Source: an uncultured Roseibium sp. (GTDB lineage: Bacteria > Pseudomonadota > Alphaproteobacteria > Rhizobiales > Stappiaceae). Taken from it: a stretch of 64,000 nt of DNA. A program made the position numbers and the translations under genes. Every line of letters starts with the position of its first letter. Positions within the stretch are counted from its first letter, which is position 1. Below are positions 47,184-57,386 of this stretch, in pieces. The DNA lies in the NCBI RefSeq assembly GCF_947494555.1, contig NZ_CANLVF010000001.1, positions 1,302,001 to 1,366,000 of the forward strand, in the 5' to 3' direction. The notes below the pieces were generated by a model. That model ran no database searches. It saw only the letters and a program-made list of their open reading frames with translations, and had not been told where the DNA came from.

Positions 47184-47933
47184 TCAGGAAAGCGGGCCGT
47201 AAAATCCATGGGCCAGGGCGCGCGCCCAGCCTCTCCGGCCGTTTTTTTCCGCTTCGCGGCTTGCTGCATCCCAGTCGTAGCTGAGGACCTTTTCCTGAAA
47301 ATTCCAGTCCTTTCCGGACTTGGTCATAAGGGCATAACGCGCGTGCGGGCTGCCGACTTCCATCTTGTGAAGTGCCGGATGATCGTCCTGGTAGGAGGGC
47401 AGGCCAACGCTGCCGGGATTGAGGATTGTCTGTCCTGTCACTTTGAGGCGAATGATCCTGGGAATGTGTGTGTGTCCGCAGCAAATGATGGGCGATTTCT
47501 CGCCCTTGATGTCGGCAAGCAGGGTGTCCTCATCCGGCAGATGCCCCTTTGGTCCCTCAATTTTTTCTGTCAGATAGCAGTTGTCGTTGTCCGGCGTCCC
47601 GTGACACAGAAATATGTCGTCGCTCAGACGGATCGTCGCGCCGGTGGTACGCAGCCAGTCCAGGTTCTCCTGCGACAGCCGCTCTGCAGCAAAGATGTCG
47701 GTTGGTCCGAGGGCTTCAAGAGGATCCTCGATCAGAAACCGGTCATGATTGCCACGGACGGTCGGCCAGTTTTTTTCGCGCAGAATAGTTGCGGTTTCAT
47801 CCGGCCACAGCGGTCCTGAAACACAGTCGCCGAGATTGACGATCACATCCGGGCTCTCATGCTTCAGGTCTGCAAGAACCGCTTCGAGAGCGAGCAGGTT
47901 GCCGTGAATGTCTGAAACAACGCCGATTTTCAT
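47184..47933 (-). CDS. Calcineurin-like metallophosphoesterase
   Basis: A 249-aa phosphoesterase. The metal ligands are all present: SDIHGN, NLGDCVSGP, GNHD (WPTVRGNHDR), and GHTHIPRI. The pattern fits the YfcE/MJ0936-type subgroup. The frame is open to 48134, but the ATG at 47933 places SDIHGN at the expected N-terminal position. No good substrate can be named. Confidence 0.9.
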   Translation of the reverse strand: MKIGVVSDIHGNLLALEAVLADLKHESPDVIVNLGDCVSGPLWPDETATILREKNWPTVRGNHDRFLIEDPLEALGPTDIFAAERLSQENLDWLRTTGATIRLSDDIFLCHGTPDNDNCYLTEKIEGPKGHLPDEDTLLADIKGEKSPIICCGHTHIPRIIRLKVTGQTILNPGSVGLPSYQDDHPALHKMEVGSPHARYALMTKSGKDWNFQEKVLSYDWDAASREAEKNGRRGWARALAHGFYGPLS

Positions 47934-48089
47934 GAAGGTCTCCGCCTGACAGGCACAATGAGCTAGGATTTTCGGTTGGATCAATCCCGCTCGAACCATC
48001 CTGCAGCGTATCTGCAAGCTTGGGTTCGACAATTTGCCAGGTTTGGTTGCGAGCTGACCAATCTCAGTCGTGACAAACGTGGCAAATTT

Positions 48090-48136
48090 CGATCCGATTG
48101 TCATCCCGGATGAAGCGACGATCCGGGATTCCATAT
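48090..48136. repeat. Single REP-type palindrome
   Basis: ATCCCGGATGAAGCGACGAT followed by CCGGGAT has arms ATCCCGGAT and ATCCGGGAT. It is similar to the element near 8120 and lies in the 251-base gap between the phosphoesterase gene and purB. Nothing else is seen in that gap. Confidence 0.65.
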
Positions 48137-48184
48137 TCCGTCTTTGCTGCCAAATCTGACAAACGCCGTCGTGGTGTCGACGCG

Positions 48185-49513
48185 TCAGCTATCTGAGAAC
48201 ACCCGGTCGAAGATCACGTCGACATTCTTCGTGTGATAGCCAAGATCGAACCGGTCTCGAATTTCCTGTTCGGACAGATAATTGCGCACATCGGCATCTG
48301 CGAGCAATTCGGCCAGGAAGTCGACAGAGGCAGCGCCGGCGACCTGGTAGCTGTCCCAGACCTTCATCGCATTTCTCTGAACCAGCCTGTAGGCATCTTC
48401 CCGCGACGAGCCCGCCTGGGTCAAAGCCAGCAGAATACGCTGGGAATGAACCAACCCGCCGAGCCGGTCCATGTTGCCGATCATGCGCTCAGGATAGACC
48501 ATCAGCTTGTCGATAACGCCCGTGAGGCGGACAAGTGCAAAGTCGAGCGTGACGGTCGCGTCCGGACCGATCATGCGTTCAACGGAGGAATGCGAGATAT
48601 CGCGCTCATGCCACAGCGCGACATTTTCCATGGCCGGGATGGAATAGCCGCGTACGAGGCGCGCAAGCCCGGTCAGGTTTTCGGTCAGCACCGGATTGCG
48701 TTTGTGGGGCATGGCGGACGAGCCCTTCTGCCCCTTTGAGAAGAATTCTTCCGCCTCGAGTACTTCGGTGCGTTGCAGATGCCGGATTTCGGTGGCAACC
48801 CGCTCAATGGAGGATGCGATCACGCCGAGCGTTGCAAAATACATGGCATGGCGATCACGAGGAATAACCTGCGTGGAAACGGGTTCCGGCTTCAGGCCCA
48901 TGGCCTTTGCCACATGTTCTTCAACGCTCGGGTCGATATTCGCGAACGTGCCCACGGCGCCGGAAATGGCGCAGGTCGCGATCTCCTCGCGAGCCGCCAG
49001 AAGGCGGGTCTTGCAGCGGTCAAATTCTGCGTAAGCTTCGGCCATCTTGAGACCGAAGGTGACCGGCTCGGCGTGGATACCGTGGGAGCGACCGATGCAC
49101 ACGGTGTCCTTGTGTTCCATGGCACGGCGTTTCAATGCGGCCAGCAGAGCCTCAAGGTCGTCAAGGAGAAGGTCGGTCGCCTTGACCAGCTGTACGTTGA
49201 AACATGTGTCCAGGACGTCGGACGATGTCATGCCCTGGTGCACGAAGCGGGCGTCTGGACCAACGATTTCCGCCAGATGCGTCAGAAAGGCTATGACATC
49301 GTGCTTCGTCTCGCGCTCGATCTCGTCGATGCGGTCGATGTCGAAGGTGGCGTTGCCTCCTTTTTCCCAGATGGTCGCCGCGGCTTCCTTGGGAATGACA
49401 CCGAGGTTGGCCAGCGCGTCGCAGGCATGGGCCTCAATCTCGAACCAGATGCGGAATTTGGATTCAGGAGACCAGATGGACACCATGTCGGAGCGGGAAT
49501 AGCGCGGGATCAT
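48185..49513 (-). CDS. purB: Adenylosuccinate lyase
   Basis: Cleaves SAICAR to AICAR and adenylosuccinate to AMP, both with release of fumarate. The 442-aa product has the active-site serine loop KGQKGSSAMPHKRNPVLTEN and the helix with TSSDVLDTCFNVQLVKATDL. It starts MIPRYSRSDMVSIWSPESKF. The frame is open to 49573 without PurB-like sequence. It lies on the same strand as purC, but several unrelated genes intervene. Confidence 0.97.
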   Translation of the reverse strand: MIPRYSRSDMVSIWSPESKFRIWFEIEAHACDALANLGVIPKEAAATIWEKGGNATFDIDRIDEIERETKHDVIAFLTHLAEIVGPDARFVHQGMTSSDVLDTCFNVQLVKATDLLLDDLEALLAALKRRAMEHKDTVCIGRSHGIHAEPVTFGLKMAEAYAEFDRCKTRLLAAREEIATCAISGAVGTFANIDPSVEEHVAKAMGLKPEPVSTQVIPRDRHAMYFATLGVIASSIERVATEIRHLQRTEVLEAEEFFSKGQKGSSAMPHKRNPVLTENLTGLARLVRGYSIPAMENVALWHERDISHSSVERMIGPDATVTLDFALVRLTGVIDKLMVYPERMIGNMDRLGGLVHSQRILLALTQAGSSREDAYRLVQRNAMKVWDSYQVAGAASVDFLAELLADADVRNYLSEQEIRDRFDLGYHTKNVDVIFDRVFSDS

Positions 49514-49676
49514 CGCGGGCAGGACCTCATGTGGAAGGAGTGTGTGGCTGCGAAATAGCAGAGCAGGGCGCACCCTTCAATGCAGCGAAGCCGATTTTGC
49601 TTGCAGGCATCCCCCTCCTTGTGAATTTTACGGGCTGGGGAAGAACAGACGATCCTCTCAGGTGATGGAGACACAC

Positions 49677-50159
49677 ATGCCAATCTGGCGTCCGGCAAAT
49701 ACAATCACCGTCAAGGCACTCGCACTCATCTGGCAGGACGACGCGTTGCTCCTTTCCGATATTTTCGACGATACCGGCCGGGTCAAGGGTATGCGGCCCC
49801 TGGGTGGAACCGTCGAATTCGGTGAGCCCTGGCGAGATACGCTGCAGCGAGAATTTCTGGAAGAGCTGGGGGCTCGTATCACACTTCTCGACAGCTACTT
49901 TGTCGTTGAGAATCTTTTCGAACATCATGGTGTTGCCGGCCACGAGATCATTTTTGCCTGCCATGCCCATTTTGCTGAAAGCCGGTTTTACCAGAAAGAC
50001 AGTATTGCGTTTGAAGACAGCGATGAAACATCCGGCATAGCCAAATGGGCCTCACTCGCTGAACTGGACGCCAAGGGGTTGGAATTTTACCCGACAGGGC
50101 TCAGGGAAAAGCTTACTGAGCCTGGCCGGCCTTTGACGGCGAAACCGCGCCTTAGCTGA
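49677..50159 (+). CDS. NUDIX hydrolase
   Basis: A 160-aa enzyme that hydrolyses a nucleoside diphosphate linked to another group. The full Nudix box is present at residues 44-68: GTVEFGEPWRDTLQREFLEE followed by LGARI, fitting G-x5-E-x7-R-E-x-x-E-E-x-G. The substrate is unknown. The ATG at 49677 follows GGAG at seven bases; METHM from 49665 is a possible longer start. It is convergent with the permease gene, 6 bases apart. Confidence 0.92.
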   Translation: MPIWRPANTITVKALALIWQDDALLLSDIFDDTGRVKGMRPLGGTVEFGEPWRDTLQREFLEELGARITLLDSYFVVENLFEHHGVAGHEIIFACHAHFAESRFYQKDSIAFEDSDETSGIAKWASLAELDAKGLEFYPTGLREKLTEPGRPLTAKPRLS

Positions 50160-50165
50160 TTGCTG

Positions 50166-51779
50166 TCAATCCCGCTTGAAACCGGGCTCTTCGACGGGTG
50201 CATCCTCCACAACATCGTATTCGCCGATTTCGTCGAGTTCTTCTTCGGCCATATAGAGATCGAACTTGTCCTTGGGCAGACTGAGACGGTTGGCCATGAA
50301 ATATACGCCTGTGGCAAGCGCACTGACGGCGAGTATGTCCGGGCCGACAGGGATGATGTCCAACCCACCGCCGAAAGACCCAAGATAAGACAGGATTACG
50401 AGGCCCGGCAGATAGGGCAGAAGCCAAAGCGCTTCACGCCAGTCCAGACTGTCAAAACCGCCTTGTGCATTTCGGACAAGCAGAAGCATAAGACCGATCA
50501 GCAGGCATATGACCAGATGGACCATTGTGTCCCAGCCGCTCCAGTAGATGATCAGGCTTGCAACGACGAAGGCGAGGCATCCCGTAACGGGCGCGACAGG
50601 CAGAACAAATGCCCTCGGTGTGTTGGGAAGCAGGCGCCTGAAGGCAAGCACGGCTATCGGGCCGACGACAAATGACAAAACAATGGAAGACGTGTTGAGC
50701 GCGATGACCTGCTGAAAAGGCAACACCACAAAGAAGACCGCCGCGACCAGAAAGTTCACCAGAAGGGAAAACAGGGGAACGCCGCGGCTGGAAAGTATTT
50801 CCATGAATTTCGGGAACAGCCCGTTTTGAGCCATTGCAAGGCCGAGCCGCGCGTTGGAGCCGACCGACACCAGACCGGATGCAAAACTGGAGACGCGTGC
50901 GCTTGTGTCGAGAATACTCACGATCCAGAGAGCTCCGACCGCGGTGGCAAGCGACGCCATCGGCCCGAGCTGTCCCGAAAAATGCAGCTGATGCCAACCG
51001 CCTTCGAGGTTTGCGTGATCCAACGCTCCGAGAAATGCAAGTTGCAGTCCGCCGAGGATCAGAAGGCAGACGACGAGGCTCAGAACAAGTGCAAGCGGCA
51101 CGTTTACCTTCGGGTTTTTTGCTTCGCCTGCCATATCGATGACATGGCGGAACCCGATCAGGGCAAAGATGACACCACCGGTTGAAATCGCCGAGAGAAT
51201 GCCCTTTACGCCTTCTGGTGCAAAGCCTCCGTAGTCACTGAAGTTGGCGATCCGAAATTCGGATGTGAGAATTACCGCAGCAAGGAGCGCCGGTACGATG
51301 ACCTTCACCCAGGTTAGTGCCGTGTTGATACGCGCGAAGAATTTGACTCCAAAGGCGTTCAGCACAGTGAAAACCAGGAGCAGTACGCAGGCAACCCCGA
51401 GCCCGCTGACCGTCAGCTGCCCGTCTGTGTCATAAAGCCAGGGCGCAATACTTCTGGAATATCTCAGCACCGCCTCGACCTCGATGGTCGCGGCGGTGTT
51501 ATACCCGATCCAGGCCGTCCATCCCATTGTCATTGAAACGACCGAGCCGTGCGAAAAATGCGGGACACGGCCGATGCCGCCGGCAACAGGGAGAATCGTT
51601 GCGATTTCTGCAAAGGTTGCGGCAAGCAGAAGCATCGCGAACCCGCCGATGACCCACGCAATAAGCGCTGAAGGCCCGGCAGCCTGGGCAGCAAGGAGTG
51701 GCGCGAACAGCCAGCCGGATCCCAAAATGCCGCTGATAGCGACGAATGTGAGCCCCAACAGGCCAATGCTGCGACGCAT
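50166..51779 (-). CDS. APC-family amino acid permease
   Basis: A 537-aa inner-membrane transporter with about 12 TM segments. It has the N-terminal APC motif LTFVAISGILGSGWLFAPLL and GFRHVIDMAGEAKNPKVNVP in the region of substrate-coupled helices. The C-terminal tail is acidic (EEELDEIGEYDVVEDAPVEE). The substrate is not predictable. The start is uncertain: a TTG at 51788 has GGGGGGA closer by, while the ATG at 51779 is nine bases further in. Confidence 0.9.
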   Translation of the reverse strand: MRRSIGLLGLTFVAISGILGSGWLFAPLLAAQAAGPSALIAWVIGGFAMLLLAATFAEIATILPVAGGIGRVPHFSHGSVVSMTMGWTAWIGYNTAATIEVEAVLRYSRSIAPWLYDTDGQLTVSGLGVACVLLLVFTVLNAFGVKFFARINTALTWVKVIVPALLAAVILTSEFRIANFSDYGGFAPEGVKGILSAISTGGVIFALIGFRHVIDMAGEAKNPKVNVPLALVLSLVVCLLILGGLQLAFLGALDHANLEGGWHQLHFSGQLGPMASLATAVGALWIVSILDTSARVSSFASGLVSVGSNARLGLAMAQNGLFPKFMEILSSRGVPLFSLLVNFLVAAVFFVVLPFQQVIALNTSSIVLSFVVGPIAVLAFRRLLPNTPRAFVLPVAPVTGCLAFVVASLIIYWSGWDTMVHLVICLLIGLMLLLVRNAQGGFDSLDWREALWLLPYLPGLVILSYLGSFGGGLDIIPVGPDILAVSALATGVYFMANRLSLPKDKFDLYMAEEELDEIGEYDVVEDAPVEEPGFKRD

Positions 51780-51949
51780 GTGTGCCAAGATGTCCCCCCG
51801 ACAATCAATAAAGCATCTCGGACGACCTTAGCCGAGGGGAAGCCCGGTCGGGAAGACAGGAGTGAGAATTGTGTTTGGGCAACCTGTTGAAGAAATGCGC
51901 TTTTTGATGAGTTTTATGCGGCCAACCGGTTGCCAGGCGCTCGAATTTG

Positions 51950-52771
51950 TTATCGCGCCAGCACGAGAGCCGCCTTGCCGCCATTCTTCAGATCGAATGG
52001 CTCACGCCTGACGCGTGTTGAGAACATGTTCCTGACGTCCCGCCTGAATACTTCAAAGCGCGTGTATCCAAGCGATTCCAGTGTTGAAATCAGGTCGGCT
52101 CCGCTCTTGTCGGAAAGAACCTCGCAAAGAAGCGGTATCGTATTTTTTGAAAGCGTTTCGACGCCGCCGCTGATGACGCTGGTTTCATGCCCTTCGACAT
52201 CGATTTTGATCATTTTGATCTTGGCTGCATCGAGTTGATTTTCGTCCACGAACGCATCAAGCGTGGTGCATACGATGTCGGCCCTGTCGACCGCGATTTC
52301 ATGATGAGAAGCATCAAGCGTCGCCCAGCCAAGATTGCCGTTTCTTGGAATGAATATCGGGACCTGACCCTGCCGGTCGGAAAGGGCCATATTGACGGCC
52401 TCGACATTTCCGGCACCCGACAGGCCGAGATTGGCCTTCAGAATTTCGTAGGTGACCGGGTTCGGTTCGAAGGCAAAAACTGTCTTGAAACGGTCGCGAA
52501 GCAATATCGAATAAACACCGATGTTGCCGCCGACATCCAAGAAAATCGCATCTTCTTCCGGAGGGTTCTCATCGAGCAAATCGAGAACTCCGTCCAGCTG
52601 GGTTTGTTCGAAACTGCCGGTGCTGAACAATCGCATTCCGATGACATCGTTCATCGGTACGCAAATGTGCGTGAAGCGGTCTTTTTTCGACGCGCGCTTT
52701 CGCATCATTTCCGCTAGGGCATAAAGGGCGCGATCAAGTATTAAATCGGATAGTTTTCTCTCACGTAACAT
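51950..52771 (-). CDS. FkbM-family SAM-dependent methyltransferase
   Basis: A 273-aa methyltransferase. Motif I is AIFLDVGGNIGVYSILLRDR, then TVFAFEPNPVTYEILKANLG and KIDVEGHETSVISGG, all diagnostic of FkbM. Such enzymes O-methylate sugars or polyketides. The ATG at 52771 is chosen; the ribosome-binding site is weak and the frame continues to 52861. There are no glycan genes nearby to suggest the target. Confidence 0.88.
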   Translation of the reverse strand: MLRERKLSDLILDRALYALAEMMRKRASKKDRFTHICVPMNDVIGMRLFSTGSFEQTQLDGVLDLLDENPPEEDAIFLDVGGNIGVYSILLRDRFKTVFAFEPNPVTYEILKANLGLSGAGNVEAVNMALSDRQGQVPIFIPRNGNLGWATLDASHHEIAVDRADIVCTTLDAFVDENQLDAAKIKMIKIDVEGHETSVISGGVETLSKNTIPLLCEVLSDKSGADLISTLESLGYTRFEVFRRDVRNMFSTRVRREPFDLKNGGKAALVLAR

Positions 52772-52930
52772 ATGCGCCCGCTGTTCGCCTGGAGTGACTG
52801 TGCGTCTGAGTGCGAGAGGGTGGGTGACGGGGCTTTCGAAACAATTAAAGTGATTGCACAAATTTCTGGCGTTTGGCGCTTTGCAGCGTTGTTTTTACAT
52901 TGAGACAACCGGAGAGTGCTTCGAAAGTAC

Positions 52931-53599
52931 TTACACTTTAACAGCATCCCTGATCGCGGATATGTTCGCCGAATAGGCCTCTTTTGTGCCTCCCTTGAAG
53001 ACTGCAGACCCGGCAACCAGCACGTTCGCGCCCGCAGAAGTCACCAATGGAGCGGTCTCCGGTGTCACACCGCCATCGATTTCAAGATCAATCGGGCGGT
53101 CTGCGATCATATCCTTAATCCGGCGGGTCTTTTCGACTTGCGAGTGGATGAATTTCTGGCCGCCAAATCCGGGGTTCACAGTCATCACCAGAATAAGGTC
53201 GACCCTGTCCAATACGTATTCCAGCACGTTTTCCGGCGTCGACGGATTGAGCGAAACACCTGCCTTTTTGCCGAGATCGCGGATCGCCTGAAGTGTACGA
53301 TCAAGATGAGGCGTTGCTTCAGCATGCACTGTGATGATGTCCGATCCGGCTTTCGCGAATGCCTCGAGATAAGGATCAACCGGTTCAATCATCAGGTGTG
53401 TGTCAAACACCTTGTCTGAAAGCGGACGCAGTTTTGCGATGATGTCCGGACCAAAAGTGATATTCGGAACGAAGTGACCGTCCATGACATCCAGGTGGAT
53501 CCAATCGGCACCGGCCTCCACAACGTCGCGGACTTCCTGTCCAAGCTTGGAAAAGTCTGAGGCAAGGATTGACGGGGCGATTATTGTTTCGTGCGGCAT
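52931..53599 (-). CDS. rpe: Ribulose-phosphate 3-epimerase
   Basis: Interconverts ribulose 5-phosphate and xylulose 5-phosphate in the pentose phosphate pathway. The 222-aa TIM barrel has [20 protein letters not shown], the catalytic Asp and metal histidine in [32 protein letters not shown] and [12 protein letters not shown]. The ATG at 53599 follows GGGAG at seven bases. It is a single gene, unrelated to its neighbours. Confidence 0.96.
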   Translation of the reverse strand: MPHETIIAPSILASDFSKLGQEVRDVVEAGADWIHLDVMDGHFVPNITFGPDIIAKLRPLSDKVFDTHLMIEPVDPYLEAFAKAGSDIITVHAEATPHLDRTLQAIRDLGKKAGVSLNPSTPENVLEYVLDRVDLILVMTVNPGFGGQKFIHSQVEKTRRIKDMIADRPIDLEIDGGVTPETAPLVTSAGANVLVAGSAVFKGGTKEAYSANISAIRDAVKV

Positions 53600-53719
53600 G
53601 ACAGGCTCCCGGAAAAGTCGGCGTCCGGAGTGCTTCACCAACCGGACAGACGGTATTGCCTGCGCGGCTATCATGCACGCTCGCGACTTTCAAACTCTTT
53701 TTGCCGCCGTTTCGGGTTC

Positions 53720-54490
53720 CTAGAGCCGGCCTGCTATCGCCAGATACCTGCGGTCGGGCCCTTCAAATCCGAGGCTTTCCATTTGGATCAGCACGGCGAA
53801 CACCGGCGGGGCCTTTTCGGGGTAGTAAGTAAAAAACCGCTCAATTCGGTACGCCGTGGGGCAAACACGACTGTTTGGAAGGGTTGTGTCGTGGTTCAGT
53901 GTCCGCGTCACGCCGTTGTTGACCATGGTCAACCGAAAGCCCTTGCTCTTGACGTCGTAAGCGGTGCACTGGGCGTTCTGTAACGGGAACTCGGACAAGG
54001 TCAGGTCGACCGACGTCTCGCCGGACAGGAGTGGCAGTCTGGGAGCGGCGACCATCTTGTGTGGATTTGACCCCAGTTCTGTTCTGGGATTAAACGCAAC
54101 GGTCTGGCCCATGCCGGCAATCCCCTTCAATTCGAGGAGTTTTTCGGCCGCGCCGAAATTACGCGCACGGGATTCGGTCAAGTACGCATACTCGTCTGTT
54201 CCCTCGAGGTACTCCATCTCGTCAATTCGGCGAAATGGCGAGGGTTTCACCCAGCTGTCGCCAAGCACATCGATCACGAAAATGTCCGTATAAGGATAGC
54301 CCGAGCCATCCTGGAACCCGTATTGTTCGAAGGCAAAGAAATCACCGTGTTTGGAGAAGCCGAAAATCTCCAGCTTTGCGTCGTCTCCCGCAAAGGCAGA
54401 ACCGGCTGAAGCCGAGATCATCACGAAGGAAGTCAGCAAGCAAAACACGGCTTGCTGGAGCTTTCTCTTCAGGCAGGACTGGACGGGCAT
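53720..54490 (-). CDS. Exported DUF2259 protein
   Basis: A 256-aa periplasmic protein with a signal peptide (about residues 1-34, ending GSAFA). The mature part matches DUF2259: LEIFGFSKHGDFFAFEQYGF, GYPYTDIFVIDVLGDSWV and GFEGPDRRYLAIAG at the C-terminus. The family often accompanies metabolic genes but has no assigned role. It is separated from the BASS transporter gene by 58 bases on the same strand, so cotranscription is possible. Confidence 0.85.
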   Translation of the reverse strand: MPVQSCLKRKLQQAVFCLLTSFVMISASAGSAFAGDDAKLEIFGFSKHGDFFAFEQYGFQDGSGYPYTDIFVIDVLGDSWVKPSPFRRIDEMEYLEGTDEYAYLTESRARNFGAAEKLLELKGIAGMGQTVAFNPRTELGSNPHKMVAAPRLPLLSGETSVDLTLSEFPLQNAQCTAYDVKSKGFRLTMVNNGVTRTLNHDTTLPNSRVCPTAYRIERFFTYYPEKAPPVFAVLIQMESLGFEGPDRRYLAIAGRL

Positions 54491-54548
54491 GCGTTTACCT
54501 CCGACTTCAAACGTTCGTGTCGGTAGTTAAGCATGGCAAGTCCCGGTT

Positions 54549-55523
54549 TTAGTTCCCCGGCGTCACAGTTTTTGCGTTTTGGCGGCAAAAAACACGAACG
54601 AATGGTTTGAGGAACATGGGAAGCAAATAAATCGGGAATTGTCCGACCGCAAACCAGAGCCAGGTGAATTCGGGAAGAGTTCCTCCGAAGGCGGCGACCA
54701 TCAGCCCCATGTTTCGCGTGCCGCAAGTGTGAGCGATCGCATAGGCGTCCTCCCGGGTCGCCGGGGCGAACAGCAAAAGCGACAGACCGATCTGAACAAG
54801 GGCCAGACAAAATGTGAGCGCGGTTATCATGAGCGTATGAAGCGGCCGGTCCGCGAAGCTGGCGGCAACACCGTCCATTGCGGCAATTGCAAAAAACAGC
54901 AGGAGGAGAACATTCAATCCGCCGATATGGTTCGCGCTTCGCTTCAGCCGTTCTTTTCCTGCAATTTTCCTGAGTAGCATCGCGAGCAAAAATGCGCCTG
55001 CAAGCAGGATCGACAATTGTGTGGCAAGCCCGGTGACGCTCAGCGGAAGAGCCGGGCCGAGCATGAGGCTGCCGATAAAGGGTGCCGTTAGCGGGGTTAC
55101 AATCAAGGCCGCAACAGAAAGTGCAAGGCTGAGCGTTCCGTCGAGGCCTAGCAGATAGATGAAGGCCGGCGCGGCCATGACAGGAGGTGCTGCCGTCGCG
55201 ATGTAAAGCGCCAGCACGACGTCTGTTCCCAGCGCGGCAACACCTGAAAGCCGGATGAGGAGATAGGTCAGCAAGGGTGCGCCGAGCATCATCCATACCA
55301 GCGCAGCGATCAGAAGTGCAGGCCGTTTCAATCGGATCTTGATCGCACTTTTGTCGACCCGGAGAAACGCCAGTGTCAGGAGACTGAAGACTGCGAGCGC
55401 GAGATAAGGGCGAAGATGGGCTGACAGGACCGGCAGGGCCATTCCGATAAAGATGCTCGCGGCGAGTGCAGCGGTGCCGTGTCTGCCGATAAACGCCAAT
55501 CCTGCCCCGAGTAGTCGAATCAT
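54549..55523 (-). CDS. Bile acid:sodium symporter (BASS) family transporter
   Basis: A 324-aa protein with nine to ten TM segments. The central IATAAPPVMAAPAFIYLLGL matches the conserved crossover motif of BASS transporters, and TCGTRNMGLMVAAFGGTLP is the second. It probably moves an organic acid with sodium. An antisense-frame ORF across the same bases is a shadow. It is followed on the same strand by the DUF2259 gene. Confidence 0.85.
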   Translation of the reverse strand: MIRLLGAGLAFIGRHGTAALAASIFIGMALPVLSAHLRPYLALAVFSLLTLAFLRVDKSAIKIRLKRPALLIAALVWMMLGAPLLTYLLIRLSGVAALGTDVVLALYIATAAPPVMAAPAFIYLLGLDGTLSLALSVAALIVTPLTAPFIGSLMLGPALPLSVTGLATQLSILLAGAFLLAMLLRKIAGKERLKRSANHIGGLNVLLLLFFAIAAMDGVAASFADRPLHTLMITALTFCLALVQIGLSLLLFAPATREDAYAIAHTCGTRNMGLMVAAFGGTLPEFTWLWFAVGQFPIYLLPMFLKPFVRVFCRQNAKTVTPGN

Positions 55524-55635
55524 CTAGTGTTGTCTCCAGAAACCGCAAGGTGAGGCAGAAACCTTGCGCTACTTAACCGAACCGCGGCGCCCACACCAGA
55601 CGCAATGGTGTGCAGGAAATGTCTTTAGCATTGGT

Positions 55636-56904
55636 ATGGCAATAGAAAACGGTCAACACACTTCATTCGACGTCGTGGTCCTGGGGGCCGGTATCGTCGG
55701 GGTCTCGACAGCTTTTCACCTGAAGCTGCTGGGGCTTGATGTTGCCCTTGTGGACCGGTCTCATCCCGGCGAGGAAGCGTCATTCGGAAATGCGGGCATC
55801 ATTCAGTGCAATGGGTTTGTTCCCCACGCAATTCCCTTAAATCCGGTGCAGATCCTGAGCATCTTGTTCGGGCAATCCAGTGCTGTGTCCTGCGATCTGA
55901 AAAAAGTTGTCAGCCTTGCGCCCTGGCTTCGCAAATACCACGCGGCCAGCAGCGGACGCGGGATAGAGCACTATTCCAGAGCCATCGCGCCTCTCAGGGC
56001 ACTGGCTGCGCAAGACCATCTTGAACTCGCCCGTCTGTCGATCGCAGAGCGATTTTACCGCAAGGGTGGATGGCTGCATCTTTATCGATCGGACAGCTCG
56101 TTTCGGGAGGACGAAGTTGAGCGTCATTACGCGCGCGTTCACGGGGTTTCCTATGACGAGTTGTCCAAGGACGAAACGTCCACCCTCGAACCGGGTCTGA
56201 AACCCGTGCATGTCAAAGCAGTGCATTGGAGCGAGAGTTGCTCCGTTTCCAACCCGGGAGCCGTGGTTGACGCCTTTTGGAGAGGATACATACAAGCGGG
56301 TGGCCGATCCTTCAGGGGGGATGCCCGCAAGTTGCAGCGGCAGCGGGGAACCTGGCGGATCGAGTGTGAACGCGGTCCGATCAGCGCTCGGAATGTGGTG
56401 GTGGCGCTCGGTGCGTGGTCCATGGATCTCTTGAAGGAGTTCGGGGAAGATTTCCCGCTGGTCGCAAAACGCGGCTATCACATGCATTACCAGCCAGAAC
56501 CCGGCGCTTCGCTTTCCCGGCCGGTCGTCGATGTCGACAACGGCTTCGCGCTGACGCCGACGGACAACGGTATCCGTCTGACCACCGGCGTCGAACTGAC
56601 GGATAGGGATGCGCCAGCAAATCTGAATATCATCAAGCTGGCGAAACGCCGCGCTTCGGAGCTGTTCCCGTTGGGCAATGCACTTCAGGAAGCGCCCTGG
56701 TTGGGGTCACGTCCGTGTCTTCCCGATTCGTTACCGGTCTTCGGCGCTTCTTACAAGACGCCTGGCCTCTGGCTAAATTTCGGACATGCACACGACGGTT
56801 TTACGCTCGGCCCTGTCACCGGGCGTCTATTGGCCGAGCAGATTGCAGGCAAGGATACTGGTTTGGACCTGACAGCCTTTGCGCCTTCACGATTTGCGAT
56901 TTGA
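55636..56904 (+). CDS. D-amino acid dehydrogenase-like FAD oxidoreductase (DadA type)
   Basis: A 422-aa flavoprotein. The Rossmann motif is VVVLGAGIVGVSTAFHLKLL (about residues 12-31). GEEASFGNAGIIQCNGFVPH and the C-terminal WLNFGHAHDGFTLGPVTGRL fit the DadA branch of the DAO superfamily. It probably oxidises a D-amino acid or N-alkyl amino acid and feeds electrons to the respiratory chain. The ATG at 55636 lacks a clear ribosome-binding site, and the frame is open from 55564. Confidence 0.88.
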   Translation: MAIENGQHTSFDVVVLGAGIVGVSTAFHLKLLGLDVALVDRSHPGEEASFGNAGIIQCNGFVPHAIPLNPVQILSILFGQSSAVSCDLKKVVSLAPWLRKYHAASSGRGIEHYSRAIAPLRALAAQDHLELARLSIAERFYRKGGWLHLYRSDSSFREDEVERHYARVHGVSYDELSKDETSTLEPGLKPVHVKAVHWSESCSVSNPGAVVDAFWRGYIQAGGRSFRGDARKLQRQRGTWRIECERGPISARNVVVALGAWSMDLLKEFGEDFPLVAKRGYHMHYQPEPGASLSRPVVDVDNGFALTPTDNGIRLTTGVELTDRDAPANLNIIKLAKRRASELFPLGNALQEAPWLGSRPCLPDSLPVFGASYKTPGLWLNFGHAHDGFTLGPVTGRLLAEQIAGKDTGLDLTAFAPSRFAI

Positions 56905-57083
56905 GCATGTGCTGTCCGCATAAACCCCGCATAAACCTTCCAGGAAGGCGCATAAACTTTGGTTCATTCCCGGGTTGATAAGCCTTAGGCGTATGGCGCC
57001 AGTCGCATTCCTCAAACCAAATCCGGGCGAGCCGGTGATTGGTTCGCCGGTGCTTCACCCCACCTGTCAAAGGAATGCAGTCA

Positions 57084-57386
57084 ATGAAGAAACCATTCAC
57101 ATCCTCAGCGCTCACACTTTTTTCGATTTCCGGTCTGGTTGCCAGCATGGGCGTTGCAGCGGCCGCTGTCTCATTGGGTGACAAGTTGGGCACGAGCGAA
57201 GATGAAATCCGCTCCGCGCTTACCCAGCAGGGTTATACCGTTGAGGAAATCGAAGCTGAAGACGGAAAACTTGAAGCCGAGGTCACGCTGGATGGCCAGG
57301 AAATGGAAGTCGTCGTGGACGCTGCCTCCGGGATGGTTCTTGAACTTGAACTGGAGAAAGACGAAGACAGTGAAGACGACGACTGA
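57084..57386 (+). CDS. Exported PepSY-domain protein 1
   Basis: A 100-aa protein with a signal peptide (MKKPFTSSALTLFSISGLVA, cleavage near residue 28). The mature part looks like one PepSY unit: EIRSALTQQGYTVEEIEAED then MEVVVDAASGMVLELELE. It ends in a run of acidic residues. PepSY domains often act as inhibitors or sensory modules outside the membrane. The ATG at 57084 follows AAAGGA. A second PepSY gene lies at 58219 with a LuxR gene between. Confidence 0.8.
   Translation: MKKPFTSSALTLFSISGLVASMGVAAAAVSLGDKLGTSEDEIRSALTQQGYTVEEIEAEDGKLEAEVTLDGQEMEVVVDAASGMVLELELEKDEDSEDDD

Noticed and set aside
54469..55548. Minus-strand frame of 359 codons across the BASS gene
   Set aside because: It is the other reading frame of a clear transporter gene; the BASS frame has hydrophobic segments and conserved motifs.
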